From Trujillonella humicola (lineage in GTDB: Bacteria > Actinomycetota > Actinomycetes > Mycobacteriales > Geodermatophilaceae), in contig NZ_JBJNRJ010000017.1 of NCBI RefSeq assembly GCF_046233715.1, forward strand, positions 1 to 64,000: DNA of 64,000 bases, read 5' to 3'. The notes under the pieces were generated by a model that ran no database searches, was not told the DNA's origin, and was given only the letters and a program-made list of their open reading frames with translations. Positions 1-10,066 of this stretch are shown here, piece after piece; positions within the stretch are counted from its first letter, which is position 1; every line of letters begins with the position of its first letter. The translations under genes were made by a program, and so were the position numbers.

Positions 1-97
<97 letters not shown>

Positions 98-105
98 CCG
101 CACGG

Positions 106-1224
106 TCAGGTGAGGTTGGCGGGGGCCTCGGCGGGGACGTCGAGGTGCTCGAGCAGGGCGACGACGAACTCCTGCGGCCGCTCCACGTGCGGCGAGTGCC
201 CGACCCCGGGCAGGAGCACCTCGCGGTAGGCGCCGCCGGTCGCGGCGTAGCGGTCCAGCAGCGCGCGGGTCTGGGTGACCATCGGCTGCGGCGGGCACTC
301 CGCCTCTCCCGGCCAGCCCGGCACCGCGCCGAGCGAACCGAGGTAGGCCAGGTCGAACGCGGAGGTGTCGGAGACGATCGCGTCGGCGTCCCCGCGGATC
401 CACAGGACCGGCGGCTTGGCCTCCAGGTCCACGACCGGGGACAGGTCCAGCACCGTCGGCGCCATCGTGTTGAGGACGCCGCGGCTCCCCGGGGCCACCC
501 CCGGCCAGGTGCTGCTCGGCGTGCTGTCGCCGGGGTAGTGGTCGTCACCGGTGCGCGTGCTGAGCATCGAGGCGACCAGCACGTCCTCGACCGCCGGGTC
601 CAGCGGCAGCGCGCCGGGGGCGACGTAGAAGGCGCGCAGGATCGAGCGCGGGCTGGTGGGCGCGTCGGCCGTGGTGTCGCCGGCGGCGAGCGCCGCGACG
701 AACTCGGGGTTGGCCGCTCCGCCGCCCGAGCCCGCGCCGTCGGCCGCGAGCAGGCGCCCCTCGGGCCCGGCGGTGCCACCGAAACCGTGCGGGGACACCG
801 GCGCGACGAGCGCGACCGAGGCCACCCGCGCCGGCGCGTCCAGCAGGTACTGCAGGACGACGGCAGCGCCCATGCTCCAGCCGACGAGGTGGACCCGGGC
901 CGGGCCGAGCGTGTCGACCAGCGCGGCGACGTCGTCGGCCCAGTCGCGCACGCCGCGGCGGGCGTCGACCGGCAGCGGATCGGTGTCGCCGTATCCGCGC
1001 AGGTCGACGGCGAGCGGGCGCACCCGGCCGGTGCCGGCCAGCGCGAGCATCGTCGGCTGCCAGAACAGCGACGAGCTCACGTTGCCGTGCACGAACAGGA
1101 CGACGTCCCCGCCGGCCCCGGCCAGCCCACCGAGGTCGACGTTGTCGGGGTGGACGACGTTCTGCGTCAGCCGCGGGGTCGCCACCCGGGTGGCGCGGAC
1201 GTCGGGCAGCAGCACACCTGTCAT
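106..1224 (-). CDS. Alpha/beta-fold hydrolase
   Basis: A 372-residue enzyme of the alpha/beta hydrolase superfamily, probably a cytoplasmic esterase or related hydrolase. The N-terminal third has the oxyanion-hole strand LFVHGNVSSS. A nucleophile elbow GWSMG follows (serine nucleophile). The C-terminal part has a strand ending in WIRGDADAIV, which supplies the acid, and GVGHSPHVERP, which supplies the histidine, so the triad looks complete. The ATG at 1224 has a GAGGAGG ribosome site about six bases upstream. The frame stays open further upstream, but that part overlaps the divergent gene and is of low-complexity composition, so I exclude it. The substrate cannot be inferred. It is divergent from the lysozyme-like gene, 100 bases away. 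Confidence 0.85.
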   Translation of the reverse strand: MTGVLLPDVRATRVATPRLTQNVVHPDNVDLGGLAGAGGDVVLFVHGNVSSSLFWQPTMLALAGTGRVRPLAVDLRGYGDTDPLPVDARRGVRDWADDVAALVDTLGPARVHLVGWSMGAAVVLQYLLDAPARVASVALVAPVSPHGFGGTAGPEGRLLAADGAGSGGGAANPEFVAALAAGDTTADAPTSPRSILRAFYVAPGALPLDPAVEDVLVASMLSTRTGDDHYPGDSTPSSTWPGVAPGSRGVLNTMAPTVLDLSPVVDLEAKPPVLWIRGDADAIVSDTSAFDLAYLGSLGAVPGWPGEAECPPQPMVTQTRALLDRYAATGGAYREVLLPGVGHSPHVERPQEFVVALLEHLDVPAEAPANLT

Positions 1225-1324
1225 GGGGCCTCCTCGGGGCACGGGGTGGCCCACGCTAACCGGGCGGCGACGACGCCCGCCGCATCCCGGGAACTGCCAG
1301 GGAGCCGACCTACCCTCGGTGGCG

Positions 1325-2266
1325 ATGTCCACCCCCCGCCACCGGAGCCGGTCCGGCGCCCGCGGCGGGACCGGACGCCGAGGAGCCACCGCGCGGCGGG
1401 GCGGGACCAGAACCCGCCGGCGGGGGCCGGGACGACCCGTCGGCCGGCGCGGACGCCGGAGCCTGGCGCCGGCGTGGCTGGGCTGGGCCGCCGCCCTGGT
1501 GGTCCTGACGGTGCTGGTGGTCGTGGGGATCACCAGGGCCGGTGAGCGCACCCCCGCCACGGCGACCGGCCGGTGCACCGTGGCCGGCAGCGATCTGGTG
1601 CTGACCGGCGAGCAGGCCGCGTCCGCGGCGACGATCGCGGCGGTGGCACGGGCACGGGGCCTGCCGGAGCGGGCGGTGGTCATCGCCCTGGCGACCGCGC
1701 AGCAGGAGTCGACGCTGCGCAACCTCGACTACGGCGACCGCGACTCCCTCGGGCTGTTCCAGCAGCGGCCCTCGCAGGGGTGGGGCAGCCCGGAGCAGGT
1801 GCAGGACCCGGTGTACGCGGCGGGCAAGTTCTACGACGGCCTGGTCGAGGTGCGCGGCTGGGAGACGGGCCGGCTGACGGAGGTGGCCCAGGAGGTGCAG
1901 CGCAGCGGCTTCCCGGAGGCCTACCAGAAGCACGAGCCGATGGCCCGGGCCTTGACGACCGCGCTGCTCACCGGCGGCCTCGGCTGCACGTGGCAGCCGC
2001 CGGAGGTGGGCGGACGGCTCAGCGAGCGGACCGCGGCGGCCGCCGGGCAGGCGGAGCGGGAGCTGGGCGTGCCGGCCGACGAGGAGTTCGGTGCCGTCTC
2101 GATCGACCCCGCCGCCGGCTGGCTGGGCGCGAGCTGGGCCGTCGCGCACGCCGAGCGGCTGCAGGTGGACTCGGTCTCCTACGCCGGCCGGACGTGGACC
2201 GTCGACGCCGGCTGGGCCGACTCCGGCGCGGGCGACGGCGCCGTCCGCCTCGAGTTGATCACCTAG
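1325..2266 (+). CDS. Single-pass membrane protein with lysozyme-like (transglycosylase-type) domain
   Basis: A 313-residue protein. The N terminus is very rich in Arg and Gly (about 45 residues). One hydrophobic helix follows (AAALVVLTVLVVVGI), then a conserved extracytoplasmic domain. The run IALATAQQESTLRNL, followed by DSLGLFQQRPSQGWG, resembles the catalytic-Glu region of lysozyme-like/SLT folds, as seen in many actinobacterial proteins that databases call hypothetical or heavy metal transporter. A role in peptidoglycan turnover at the outer membrane face is an inference. The Glu in QQES would be the catalytic candidate. The start at 1325 (ATG) is chosen because upstream sequence belongs to the divergent promoter region; no strong ribosome site is visible. 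Confidence 0.7.
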   Translation: MSTPRHRSRSGARGGTGRRGATARRGGTRTRRRGPGRPVGRRGRRSLAPAWLGWAAALVVLTVLVVVGITRAGERTPATATGRCTVAGSDLVLTGEQAASAATIAAVARARGLPERAVVIALATAQQESTLRNLDYGDRDSLGLFQQRPSQGWGSPEQVQDPVYAAGKFYDGLVEVRGWETGRLTEVAQEVQRSGFPEAYQKHEPMARALTTALLTGGLGCTWQPPEVGGRLSERTAAAAGQAERELGVPADEEFGAVSIDPAAGWLGASWAVAHAERLQVDSVSYAGRTWTVDAGWADSGAGDGAVRLELIT

Positions 2267-2336
2267 GCCAGGCCCATGCGGGCGCGGCCGTCCGGCGCCC
2301 CGGTGCAGCCGGCGGGCGAGGGGTGGGCGGGCTCGG

Positions 2337-2495
2337 TCAGGCGACGCGCAACCGGAGCGCGTACAGCTCGGGGTGGTCGGCGAAGGCTGGCGCCCCGCGC
2401 GGGGCGCGGCCGGGGATGCCGACGCTCCAGGTCTGGGCCAGGGCCAGCAGCGACACGACGGCGAGGACGGCGAGGAGGACGAACAGCGCGGTCAC
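2337..2495 (-). CDS. Small single-helix membrane protein
   Basis: A 52-residue ORF beginning at GTG 2495, with a GGAGGT ribosome site about six bases upstream. The first 20 residues form one hydrophobic segment (ALFVLLAVLAVVSLLALA). A short polar tail rich in Pro, Arg and Ala follows. There is no recognisable domain. The good ribosome site and clean membrane helix argue that it is translated. It lies convergent with the lysozyme-like gene and downstream of the DinB-like gene on the same strand, with a 151-base gap holding nothing evident. Function unknown. Confidence 0.5.
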   Translation of the reverse strand: MTALFVLLAVLAVVSLLALAQTWSVGIPGRAPRGAPAFADHPELYALRLRVA

Positions 2496-2646
2496 GGGAG
2501 ACCTCCAGGTGCGGGGGCGCGGCGCCCCGGGGCGGGTGGCGCGCCGCCGGTTCGGCGGTGGCGCGTCGCGACGGTGCGCCCGGTCGCTTGCACGGAGGTG
2601 GCGGTGCACCTGCACCGCACTGGCAGTGCCGCCTGCGGGAGGCCGG

Positions 2647-3159
2647 TCAGTAGTAGCCGGTGCTCCCGTCCAGCAGTTCCCGCACGGCGTCGAGGTGCCC
2701 CACGTGCCGGGCCGTCTCCTCGACCATGTGGGTCAGCACCCACCGCAGGTGCACGCCGGCGCAGTACTGCTCGTTGCGGCAGGCGTCGTCCAGCGCGGCC
2801 GCGGCCACGATCTCGTTCGACCGGGCGCACTGCGCCGCGTACTCGTCGAGCAGCCGCTGCAGCGGAGCGCCCTCCACCTGCATGTCGGCGTCCGGCCGGG
2901 ACTCGTCGAACTGCACGTTCGTGCCGGTCGGCGCGCCGGCGACGAGCACCTCGAACCAGCAGTGCTCGGTCCACCGCAGGTGGGACACGATGCCGGCCAC
3001 CGTCATCAGCGGCGAGCTCGGCAGCACCGGCCGGTGCGCGTCGGCCTCGGCCAGGCCCTGGCACTTCCAGGGGACCAGCGCGCGCTGCAGGTCCAGCCAG
3101 CCGGTCAGCTGCGTGCGCTCGTCCCCGTCGACGGGCGGGCGCACGCGAGGTGGCGTCAT
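2647..3159 (-). CDS. DinB-like / DUF664 family protein
   Basis: A 170-residue protein of the DinB-like four-helix-bundle superfamily (mini-circle/DUF664 branch). Histidines that could bind metal are visible in GIVSHLRWTEHCWF (helix 2) and near the C terminus in LTHMVEETARHVGHLDA, matching the three-His arrangement of this fold. Some relatives are mycothiol- or bacillithiol-dependent transferases, and mshB nearby shows that mycothiol is made here, but a transferase role is only a possibility. The start is the ATG at 3159. The gene sits 42 bases downstream of dapC on the same strand and may be read through from it. Confidence 0.8.
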   Translation of the reverse strand: MTPPRVRPPVDGDERTQLTGWLDLQRALVPWKCQGLAEADAHRPVLPSSPLMTVAGIVSHLRWTEHCWFEVLVAGAPTGTNVQFDESRPDADMQVEGAPLQRLLDEYAAQCARSNEIVAAAALDDACRNEQYCAGVHLRWVLTHMVEETARHVGHLDAVRELLDGSTGYY

Positions 3160-3201
3160 GCCGCCCGATGCTGGCCCGCCCCCGGGGCTACCGCAGCCCG
3201 A

Positions 3202-4427
<1,226 letters not shown>

Positions 4428-4431
<4 letters not shown>

Positions 4432-4754
4432 TGCCCTTCGCCCTGGGGCGGCAGCGCCGCGACCAGGGGGTGGTCCTTGGCGATCTTGCCGGTCTTGGCC
4501 GCGCCGCCGGGGCTGCCCAGGTCGGAGAAGAACTCCACGTTGGCGTTGTAGAAGTCCTTCCACTTGTCCGGGACGTCGTCCTCGTAGTAGATGGCCTCCA
4601 CCGGGCAGACCGGCTCGCACGCACCGCAGTCGACGCACTCGTCGGGGTGGATGTAGAGCATCCGGTCGCCCTCGTAGATGCAGTCCACCGGACACTCGTC
4701 GATGCAGGCCTTGTCGAGGACGTCGACGCAGGCCTGGGTGATCACGTAGGTCAC
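4428..4754 (-). CDS. fdxA: 7Fe ferredoxin (FdxA type)
   Basis: A 108-residue ferredoxin carrying a [3Fe-4S] and a [4Fe-4S] cluster, a soluble electron carrier. The N-terminal half has CVDVLDKACIDECPVDCIYEG, where the wide first spacing is typical of the 3Fe site, then CVDCGACEPVCPVEAIYYED. The acidic tail region around NVEFFSDLGSPGG is typical of actinobacterial FdxA. Length matches the family. The GTG at 4754 is chosen because a GGGAGG site lies about eight bases upstream and the protein then begins TYVITQACV as usual. The stop overlaps the putative dapC start. The fdxA-dapC pair is a conserved actinobacterial arrangement. It is divergent from the GNAT gene across 153 bases. Confidence 0.93.
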
Positions 4755-4907
4755 GGTGTTGCCTCCCGAACACGCGGCTCGACCGGGGCTCCCGCCTCCG
4801 GCCACATCTCGTCGCACAGTATGACGTCCCGCCCGTCGGCGGGTGCGACCGGCCGGGGAACTCACCCCGTCGAGTCGTCCGCGACCGGCGCCGCGGAGGA
4901 TCGGACC

Positions 4908-5666
4908 ATGGGACAGAGCCGCTCGCCGCTGGACGTCGCCGGGCTGGAGCGCCTGGCCGCCCGCGGGTGGCACGGCTGGGAGTGCGACCGGCTCGGGGAC
5001 TGGCTGCTGCGCGCCGGCGGGGGCTTCACCGGCCGCGCCAACTCCGCGCTGGTGGTCGGGGACCCGGGACGCGCCCTGCCCGAGGCGGTCGACGCGGTCG
5101 CCCGCTGGTACGCCGAGCGCGGCCTGCGACCGACGGTGCAGCTGCCCGGCGCGCAGGCCCGCGCGGCGGGGACCGCCTTCACCGCGGCCGGCTGGGAGCG
5201 CGACGAGGACGTCCTGGTGCTGACCGCGCCGCTACCGCCGGGGAGCGGGGACCCGGCGGTGCCGGTCGTCCTCTCCCCCGCCCCGGACGACGCCTGGCTG
5301 GCCGGTTACCGGCACCGGGGCTCGCCGCTCCCGCCGGCCGCACGGCGCGTGCTCACCGGCGCGGAGGACGTCGTCTTCGCCTCGGTCCGGCCGGCCGCCC
5401 CGCCGGCGCCGCCGGCCGCCGTCGCCCGGGGGGTGGTCACCGACGACTGGCTGGGCGTCAGTGCCGTGACGGTGGCCGAGGAGCACCGCCGCCAGGGTCT
5501 GGCCACCGCCGTGACGGCCGCGCTGTACGCGTGGGCCGCGGGACGGGGCGCGCGCTGGGCGTATCTGCAGGTGGCCGCCTCGAACACGCCGGCGCGGGCG
5601 CTCTACCGACGGGACGGCTTCATCGAGCACCACCGCTACCACTACCGGCGGGCGCCGCTGTCCTGA
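4908..5666 (+). CDS. GNAT-family N-acetyltransferase
   Basis: A 252-residue acetyltransferase. The C-terminal half holds the GNAT core: LGVSAVTVAEEHRRQGLATA is motif A with the acetyl-CoA pyrophosphate loop (R/Q-x-x-G-x-A), followed by LQVAASNTPARALYRRDGF, the motif B region. The N-terminal half is a related but less conserved domain, so this is probably a two-domain GNAT. The substrate is unknown. The ATG at 4908 has a GCGGAGGA site just upstream. Its last 25 bases overlap the tail of the convergent membrane-protein gene. Confidence 0.8.
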   Translation: MGQSRSPLDVAGLERLAARGWHGWECDRLGDWLLRAGGGFTGRANSALVVGDPGRALPEAVDAVARWYAERGLRPTVQLPGAQARAAGTAFTAAGWERDEDVLVLTAPLPPGSGDPAVPVVLSPAPDDAWLAGYRHRGSPLPPAARRVLTGAEDVVFASVRPAAPPAPPAAVARGVVTDDWLGVSAVTVAEEHRRQGLATAVTAALYAWAAGRGARWAYLQVAASNTPARALYRRDGFIEHHRYHYRRAPLS

Positions 5667-6058
5667 GCGGAACCGGACGGCTCGCGCGGCACGGGCGGGG
5701 TCCCGAGCACGCGGCCGACGGCGACCGAGGCCCCGAGCACGCCGAGCAGCAGGAAGCCCAGGCCGCGCCAGTCCCCGGGCAGGAGGACGTCCCCCTCGGG
5801 CCGCTGCTGGCTGGCCGGGACGACGACGAGGAGCCACACCACCGCGGGGACCACCGCGGCCACCCGTGAGCGGGTGACGTGGTGGGTGAGGGTGACCAGC
5901 AGGAGGTTCGCGGCGAAGGCGGCGGGGATCGACAGCGGCAGGGGGACGGAGCCGACGTGCAGCGGCAGCCAGAACACCTGCACGACGGCGAACCAGGCGG
6001 CCACGACCGCGGCGACCAGACCGCCGGCGACGGCTCGGAGGCGGCCGGCCGGCGTCAC
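5642..6058 (-). CDS. Small four-helix integral membrane protein downstream of mshB
   Basis: A 138-residue protein with about four predicted membrane helices (AGGLVAAVVAAWFAVVQVF; AAFAANLLLVTLTHHV; VVPAVVWLLVVVPAS; LGFLLLGVLGASVAVG). The GTG start at 6058 overlaps the mshB stop (GTGA), so translation is coupled to mshB. Small membrane proteins of this size next to mshB are common in actinobacteria (DUF6113-like), but no function is established. The stop codon lies inside the 3' end of the convergent GNAT gene. Confidence 0.75.
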   Translation of the reverse strand: MTPAGRLRAVAGGLVAAVVAAWFAVVQVFWLPLHVGSVPLPLSIPAAFAANLLLVTLTHHVTRSRVAAVVPAVVWLLVVVPASQQRPEGDVLLPGDWRGLGFLLLGVLGASVAVGRVLGTPPVPREPSGSAQDSGARR

Positions 6059-6951
6059 CCGGTCAGCCCGGCGAACAGGTCGTCCTCCCAGCCCTCGGGC
6101 CCGGTCCCGGCCGGCCCGCGCTCGCCCCGGACCAGGCGGTAGTGCTCGATGCCGAGCACCTCCTGCCCGAAGTTGTTCGACAGCGCGAAGAACGGGCCGT
6201 CGACGGTGATCTGGGTGGCGTGCGCGCGCATGGCGGCGTCCTTGGCACCGGCGTGCCCCCGCCCGTCGACGGCGGCGGTGACCAGCTCGTCGGGCACCCC
6301 GAAGGGGATCTCGTCGATCTCGCCCAGCTGCTCGAACGGCGAGGCCTGCCCCAGCGACGCCATGGCCTCGGCGCCGGCCCGCAGCACCGACCGCGGGACG
6401 CAGCACCAGTAGACCTTCGCCACGTCCCACGGCTGCCCCAGGTCCGGGCGGTAGGCGGGATCGGCGGCGGCGTCCACCGCGGCCATCGCGACCCGGTGGG
6501 CCTGGATGTGGTCGGGGTGGCCGTAGCCGCCGTTCTCGTCGTAGGTGACGACGACCTGCGGCCGGATCTCCCGGACGACGGCGACGGCGTGCCCGACCGC
6601 CTCGTCCAGGTCGGCGTTCCAGAAGGCGCGCGGCTTGGTGTTGGCCTCGGTGCCCATCATCCCGGAGTCGCGGTAGCGCCCCGCGCCGCCGAGGAAGCGC
6701 CAGTCGGTCACCCCGAGCGCGGTCATCGCCGCCGACAGCTCGCCGATGCGGAAGCCGCCGAGCTGGTCGGCCTGGTCGGCGGCGAGCTGGGCGAGCCCGG
6801 GGACGAGGACCTCGCCCTCCTCGCCCAGCGTGCAGGTCAGCAGCGTGACCTCGGCGCCCTCGGCGACGTAGCGGGCCATGGTGGCGCCGTTGTTGATCGT
6901 CTCGTCGTCGGGGTGGGCGTGCACGAGCAGCAGCCGGCGGTCAGCGGTCAC
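6055..6951 (-). CDS. mshB: Mycothiol deacetylase MshB
   Basis: A 298-residue zinc hydrolase. It deacetylates N-acetyl-glucosaminyl-inositol in mycothiol biosynthesis (cytoplasm). The N-terminal metal motif HAHPDDE gives His13 and Asp16, matching the M. tuberculosis enzyme. GGYGHPDHIQAH, in the middle of the protein, supplies the third ligand His. RYRDSGMMGT is a typical MshB segment and separates it from general PIG-L proteins. Length fits MshB (about 290-305). The GTG at 6951 has GGGAGGA upstream. It is followed by a coupled membrane-protein gene and preceded by the peptide ABC transporter on the same strand, with only 25 bases between. Confidence 0.93.
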   Translation of the reverse strand: MTADRRLLLVHAHPDDETINNGATMARYVAEGAEVTLLTCTLGEEGEVLVPGLAQLAADQADQLGGFRIGELSAAMTALGVTDWRFLGGAGRYRDSGMMGTEANTKPRAFWNADLDEAVGHAVAVVREIRPQVVVTYDENGGYGHPDHIQAHRVAMAAVDAAADPAYRPDLGQPWDVAKVYWCCVPRSVLRAGAEAMASLGQASPFEQLGEIDEIPFGVPDELVTAAVDGRGHAGAKDAAMRAHATQITVDGPFFALSNNFGQEVLGIEHYRLVRGERGPAGTGPEGWEDDLFAGLTG

Positions 6952-6976
6952 GGTGGGCCATCCTCCCGCACGGGGA

Positions 6977-8056
6977 TCACCCAGCCCGCTCGACGGGGAC
7001 GACCGTGCGGGCCTCGGCGAAGTGGCAGGCCGACGGGTGCCCCTGGCCGCGGTCGACGAGCGCGGGCGGCTCCTCGGCGCAGATGTCCTGGGCCTTCCAG
7101 CAGCGGGTGCGGAACCGGCAGCCGGAGGGCGGGTCGGCGGGGCTGGGGACGTCCCCCTGCAGCAGGATCCGGTCCTTCTGCCCGCGCAGCGCCGGCTCGT
7201 GCAGCGGCACCGAGGACAGCAGCGCCTGCGTGTAGGGGTGCGACGGGGTCGTGTAGACCTCGACGTCGGTGCCCTCCTCGACGATGGAGCCGAGGTACAT
7301 GACCGCGACGCGGTCGGAGATGTGCCGCACCACCGACAGGTCGTGGGCGATGAAGAGGTAGGAGAGCCCGAGCTCGTCCTGCAGGTCCTCGAGCAGGTTG
7401 ACGACCTGGGCCTGCACGGAGACGTCGAGGGCCGACACCGGCTCGTCGCACACGATGACCTCGGGGCGCAGTGCGAGGGCCCGGGCGATGCCGATCCGCT
7501 GCCGCTGGCCGCCGGAGAACTGGTGCGGGTAGCGGTTGACGTAGTCGGGGTTGAGGCCGACGCGGTCGAGCAGTTCCTGGGTCCGCTGCAGGCGGCCCTT
7601 CTTCGGCGCGACGTCGGAGTGCACCGACCACCCCTCGGCGACGATGTCGCCGACGGTCATCCGCGGGTTCAGCGACGCGTACGGGTCCTGGAAGATGATC
7701 TGCACCTCGCGCCGGTAGGCCTTGAGCGCGCGGCCGGTGAGCCGGGTGACGTCGCTCCCCTTGTAGACGATGGAGCCGTCGGTCGGCTTCTCCAGCGCGA
7801 CCAGCAGCTTCGACACCGTCGACTTGCCGCAGCCGGACTCGCCGACCAGGCCGACGGTCTCGCCGCGGCGCAGCGTCAGGTCGACGCCGTCGACCGCGCG
7901 GACGTGGCCGATGGTCCGCTTGAAGACGACGCCCTGGGTGAGCGGGAAGTGCTTCTTCAGGCCGCGGATCTCGAGCAGGGTCTCCCCGTCCGCGCCGCGG
8001 ATGCGGCCGGCCGGGGACGACGCGGACGCCGCCGTGGCACCGGTGGGCTCAGACAC
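6977..8056 (-). CDS. dppF: Peptide ABC transporter ATP-binding protein (DppF/OppF type)
   Basis: A 359-residue cytoplasmic ATPase, the second ATP-binding subunit of an oligopeptide importer. Walker A is GESGCGKST, the Q-loop region IIFQDPYASLNPR, the signature FSGGQRQRIGIARAL and Walker B VIVCDEPVSALDVS. The C-terminal extension has the CRFRTRC and ACHF cysteine cluster typical of the Opp/Dpp subfamily. The GTG start at 8056 lies inside the end of dppD (8-base overlap), so the genes are coupled. It is the last gene of a five-gene minus-strand operon. Confidence 0.92.
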   Translation of the reverse strand: MSEPTGATAASASSPAGRIRGADGETLLEIRGLKKHFPLTQGVVFKRTIGHVRAVDGVDLTLRRGETVGLVGESGCGKSTVSKLLVALEKPTDGSIVYKGSDVTRLTGRALKAYRREVQIIFQDPYASLNPRMTVGDIVAEGWSVHSDVAPKKGRLQRTQELLDRVGLNPDYVNRYPHQFSGGQRQRIGIARALALRPEVIVCDEPVSALDVSVQAQVVNLLEDLQDELGLSYLFIAHDLSVVRHISDRVAVMYLGSIVEEGTDVEVYTTPSHPYTQALLSSVPLHEPALRGQKDRILLQGDVPSPADPPSGCRFRTRCWKAQDICAEEPPALVDRGQGHPSACHFAEARTVVPVERAG

Positions 8057-9098
8057 CCAGGACCTCCTCGCTGTAGTGGCAGGCCGCCTCCCGGCCCGGG
8101 ACGACCAGGCGCAGCGGCGGGACGTCGGTGGCGCACTCGCGGCCCGGCGCCGCGGCGGCGCCCAGCTTGCGGTGCGCGCACCGCGGGTGGAACGGGCAGC
8201 CGGCCGGGATCGCGGCGAGGTTCGGCGGCTGGCCCACGATCGGCTGCAGACGGCCCCCCTTCGCCTCGACCTGCGGGACGGAGCTCATGAGCCCGCCGGT
8301 GTAGGGGTGCGCCGGGTCGGTGAACACGTCGTCGACGGTGCCCCACTCGACGATGCGGCCGGCGTACATGACCGCGACGTCGTCGGCGACCTCGTTCACC
8401 ACGCCCAGGTCGTGGGTGATGAGGATCAGGCCCATCCCGGTCTCCCGCTGCAGGTCCTTGAGCAGGTCCATGACCTGCGCCTGCACGGTGACGTCGAGAG
8501 CCGTGGTGGGCTCGTCGGCGATGAGGATGCGCGGGTCGAGCGCGATCGCCATGGCGATCATGACCCGCTGGCGCATGCCGCCGGAGAACTGGTGCGGGTA
8601 GTCGTCCACCCGCTTGGCCGCCGCCGGGATGCGGACGCGGTCCATCAGCTCCACCGCGCGCCGCTTGGCCTCCTTGCGCGAGGCGCCCTGGTGGACCCTG
8701 AACATCTCGCCGATCTGCCATCCGACGCTGTAGACCGGGTTCAGCGACGACAGGGCGTCCTGGAAGATCATCGAGATGCCCGGGCCGCGCAGCTTGCGCT
8801 GCTCCTCGGCCGACATCTGCAGCATGTCCCGGCCCTGGAAGCGGATGCCGCCCCCCGTGATGACCGCCGGCGGCGTGTCGAGGATGCCCATGATCGCCTG
8901 GGCGGAGACCGACTTGCCCGACCCGGACTCGCCCAGGATGGCGAGGGTCTGCCCCTCGGCGAGGGTGTAGCTCACCCCGTTGACGGCGTTGACCACACCG
9001 GCGCGGGTGCGGAACTCGACGTGCAGGTCGTCGACGTCCAGCAGCGCCGCGCCCGGGGCGGCCGGCGGGAGGGTGGACGTGGTCTCGGGTCGGGTCAT
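8049..9098 (-). CDS. dppD: Peptide ABC transporter ATP-binding protein (DppD/OppD type)
   Basis: A 349-residue ATPase partner of DppF. Walker A is GESGSGKSV, with Ser-Val where Ser-Thr is more usual, as in other OppD proteins. ISMIFQDALSSLNPV contains the Q-loop, FSGGMRQRVMIAMAIAL the signature and ILIADEPTTALDVT Walker B. A C-terminal CPFHPRC motif completes the Opp-type cysteine cluster. The ATG at 9098 overlaps the dppC stop (ATGA), which fixes the start; the longer open frame upstream is out of frame with dppC and is not coding. Confidence 0.92.
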   Translation of the reverse strand: MTRPETTSTLPPAAPGAALLDVDDLHVEFRTRAGVVNAVNGVSYTLAEGQTLAILGESGSGKSVSAQAIMGILDTPPAVITGGGIRFQGRDMLQMSAEEQRKLRGPGISMIFQDALSSLNPVYSVGWQIGEMFRVHQGASRKEAKRRAVELMDRVRIPAAAKRVDDYPHQFSGGMRQRVMIAMAIALDPRILIADEPTTALDVTVQAQVMDLLKDLQRETGMGLILITHDLGVVNEVADDVAVMYAGRIVEWGTVDDVFTDPAHPYTGGLMSSVPQVEAKGGRLQPIVGQPPNLAAIPAGCPFHPRCAHRKLGAAAAPGRECATDVPPLRLVVPGREAACHYSEEVLGV

Positions 9099-10066
9099 GC
9101 GCGCTGCCTCGGGTCGAGGGCGTCGCGCAGCGCGTCGCCCATCATGATGAAGGCCATCACGGTCAGGGTCAGGACGATGCTGGGGAACAGCACCAGGTGG
9201 GGCTCGGTCCGGATGAGGTCCTGGCCGGCGGCGATCTGCAGCCCCCACGACAACGCCGGCCGCTGCAGCCCGACGCCCAGGTAGGTCAGGGTCGCCTCGG
9301 CCGCGATCAGCACGCCGATGGTGATCGTCGTGTAGACCAGCACGGGCGCGACCGCGTTGGGCAGGATGTGCCGGAGCAGGATGCGGCTGTTGGAGGCGCC
9401 CATGGCGCGGGCGGCGGCCACGTAGTCGGAGCTCTTGACCGCGATGACCTGGGAGCGCACCAGCCGCATCGCCGTCATCCAGCCGAACAGCGCCAGTGCC
9501 AGCGCGACGGCGCCCGGTCCCCGGCTGTTGATGATCGGGATGTCGGTCTGCGGCCCCACCCGGAGCAGCACCAGCGCCCCGAGGACCAGCGGCAGGGCGT
9601 AGAAGACGTCGGCGATCCGGGAGAGCACCCCGTCGGTGAAGCCGCCGAAGTACCCGGCGATGGCGCCGACGACCACACCGAGCAGCAGCACGACCAGGAC
9701 GGCGAACACGCCGATGATCAGCGAGTTCCGGGCGCCGTAGACCACGGCGGCCTGGTAGTCGCACCCCTGCTGGTCGAACCCGAACCAGTGCTGCGCCGAC
9801 GGCCTGGCCCTGGAGTTGGCCAGCACGCAGTCGCGCGGGTCGGCCCCGCGGGCGAACAGCTGCGGGAACAGGGCCATCAGGACGAACACGAGGGTGAGGA
9901 AGGCGCCGATCCAGAAGAGGACGTTGCGCTTGAGCGAGTCCCACGCGTCGGACCACAGGCTGTTCTGCCGGGCGCTGGTGACGTCGACCGACGGGCTGGC
10001 CAGCCCGGTGGTGGTGCCGGCCTCGACCTCGTCGTGCAGCAGGTCGCGCTGTTGCTGGTCAGTCAT
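9095..10066 (-). CDS. dppC: Peptide ABC transporter permease (DppC/OppC type)
   Basis: A 323-residue inner-membrane permease. An N-terminal cytoplasmic segment is followed by a first helix (FWIGAFLTLVFVLMALFP). After an extracytoplasmic loop come five helices of the BPD_transp_1 domain. The EAA loop that contacts the ATPase is visible as DYVAAARAMGASNSRILLRHILPN. The loop after helix 1 includes a Cys pair, absent in most relatives but common in actinobacterial ones. The ATG at 10066 lies within the end of dppB (8-base overlap). Confidence 0.92.
   Translation of the reverse strand: MTDQQQRDLLHDEVEAGTTTGLASPSVDVTSARQNSLWSDAWDSLKRNVLFWIGAFLTLVFVLMALFPQLFARGADPRDCVLANSRARPSAQHWFGFDQQGCDYQAAVVYGARNSLIIGVFAVLVVLLLGVVVGAIAGYFGGFTDGVLSRIADVFYALPLVLGALVLLRVGPQTDIPIINSRGPGAVALALALFGWMTAMRLVRSQVIAVKSSDYVAAARAMGASNSRILLRHILPNAVAPVLVYTTITIGVLIAAEATLTYLGVGLQRPALSWGLQIAAGQDLIRTEPHLVLFPSIVLTLTVMAFIMMGDALRDALDPRQRA

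Noticed and set aside
5642..6430. Longer version (262 codons) of the membrane protein downstream of mshB
   Set aside because: The extra N-terminal part is antisense-free but lies within mshB in another frame; the GTG overlapping the mshB stop gives a natural, coupled start.
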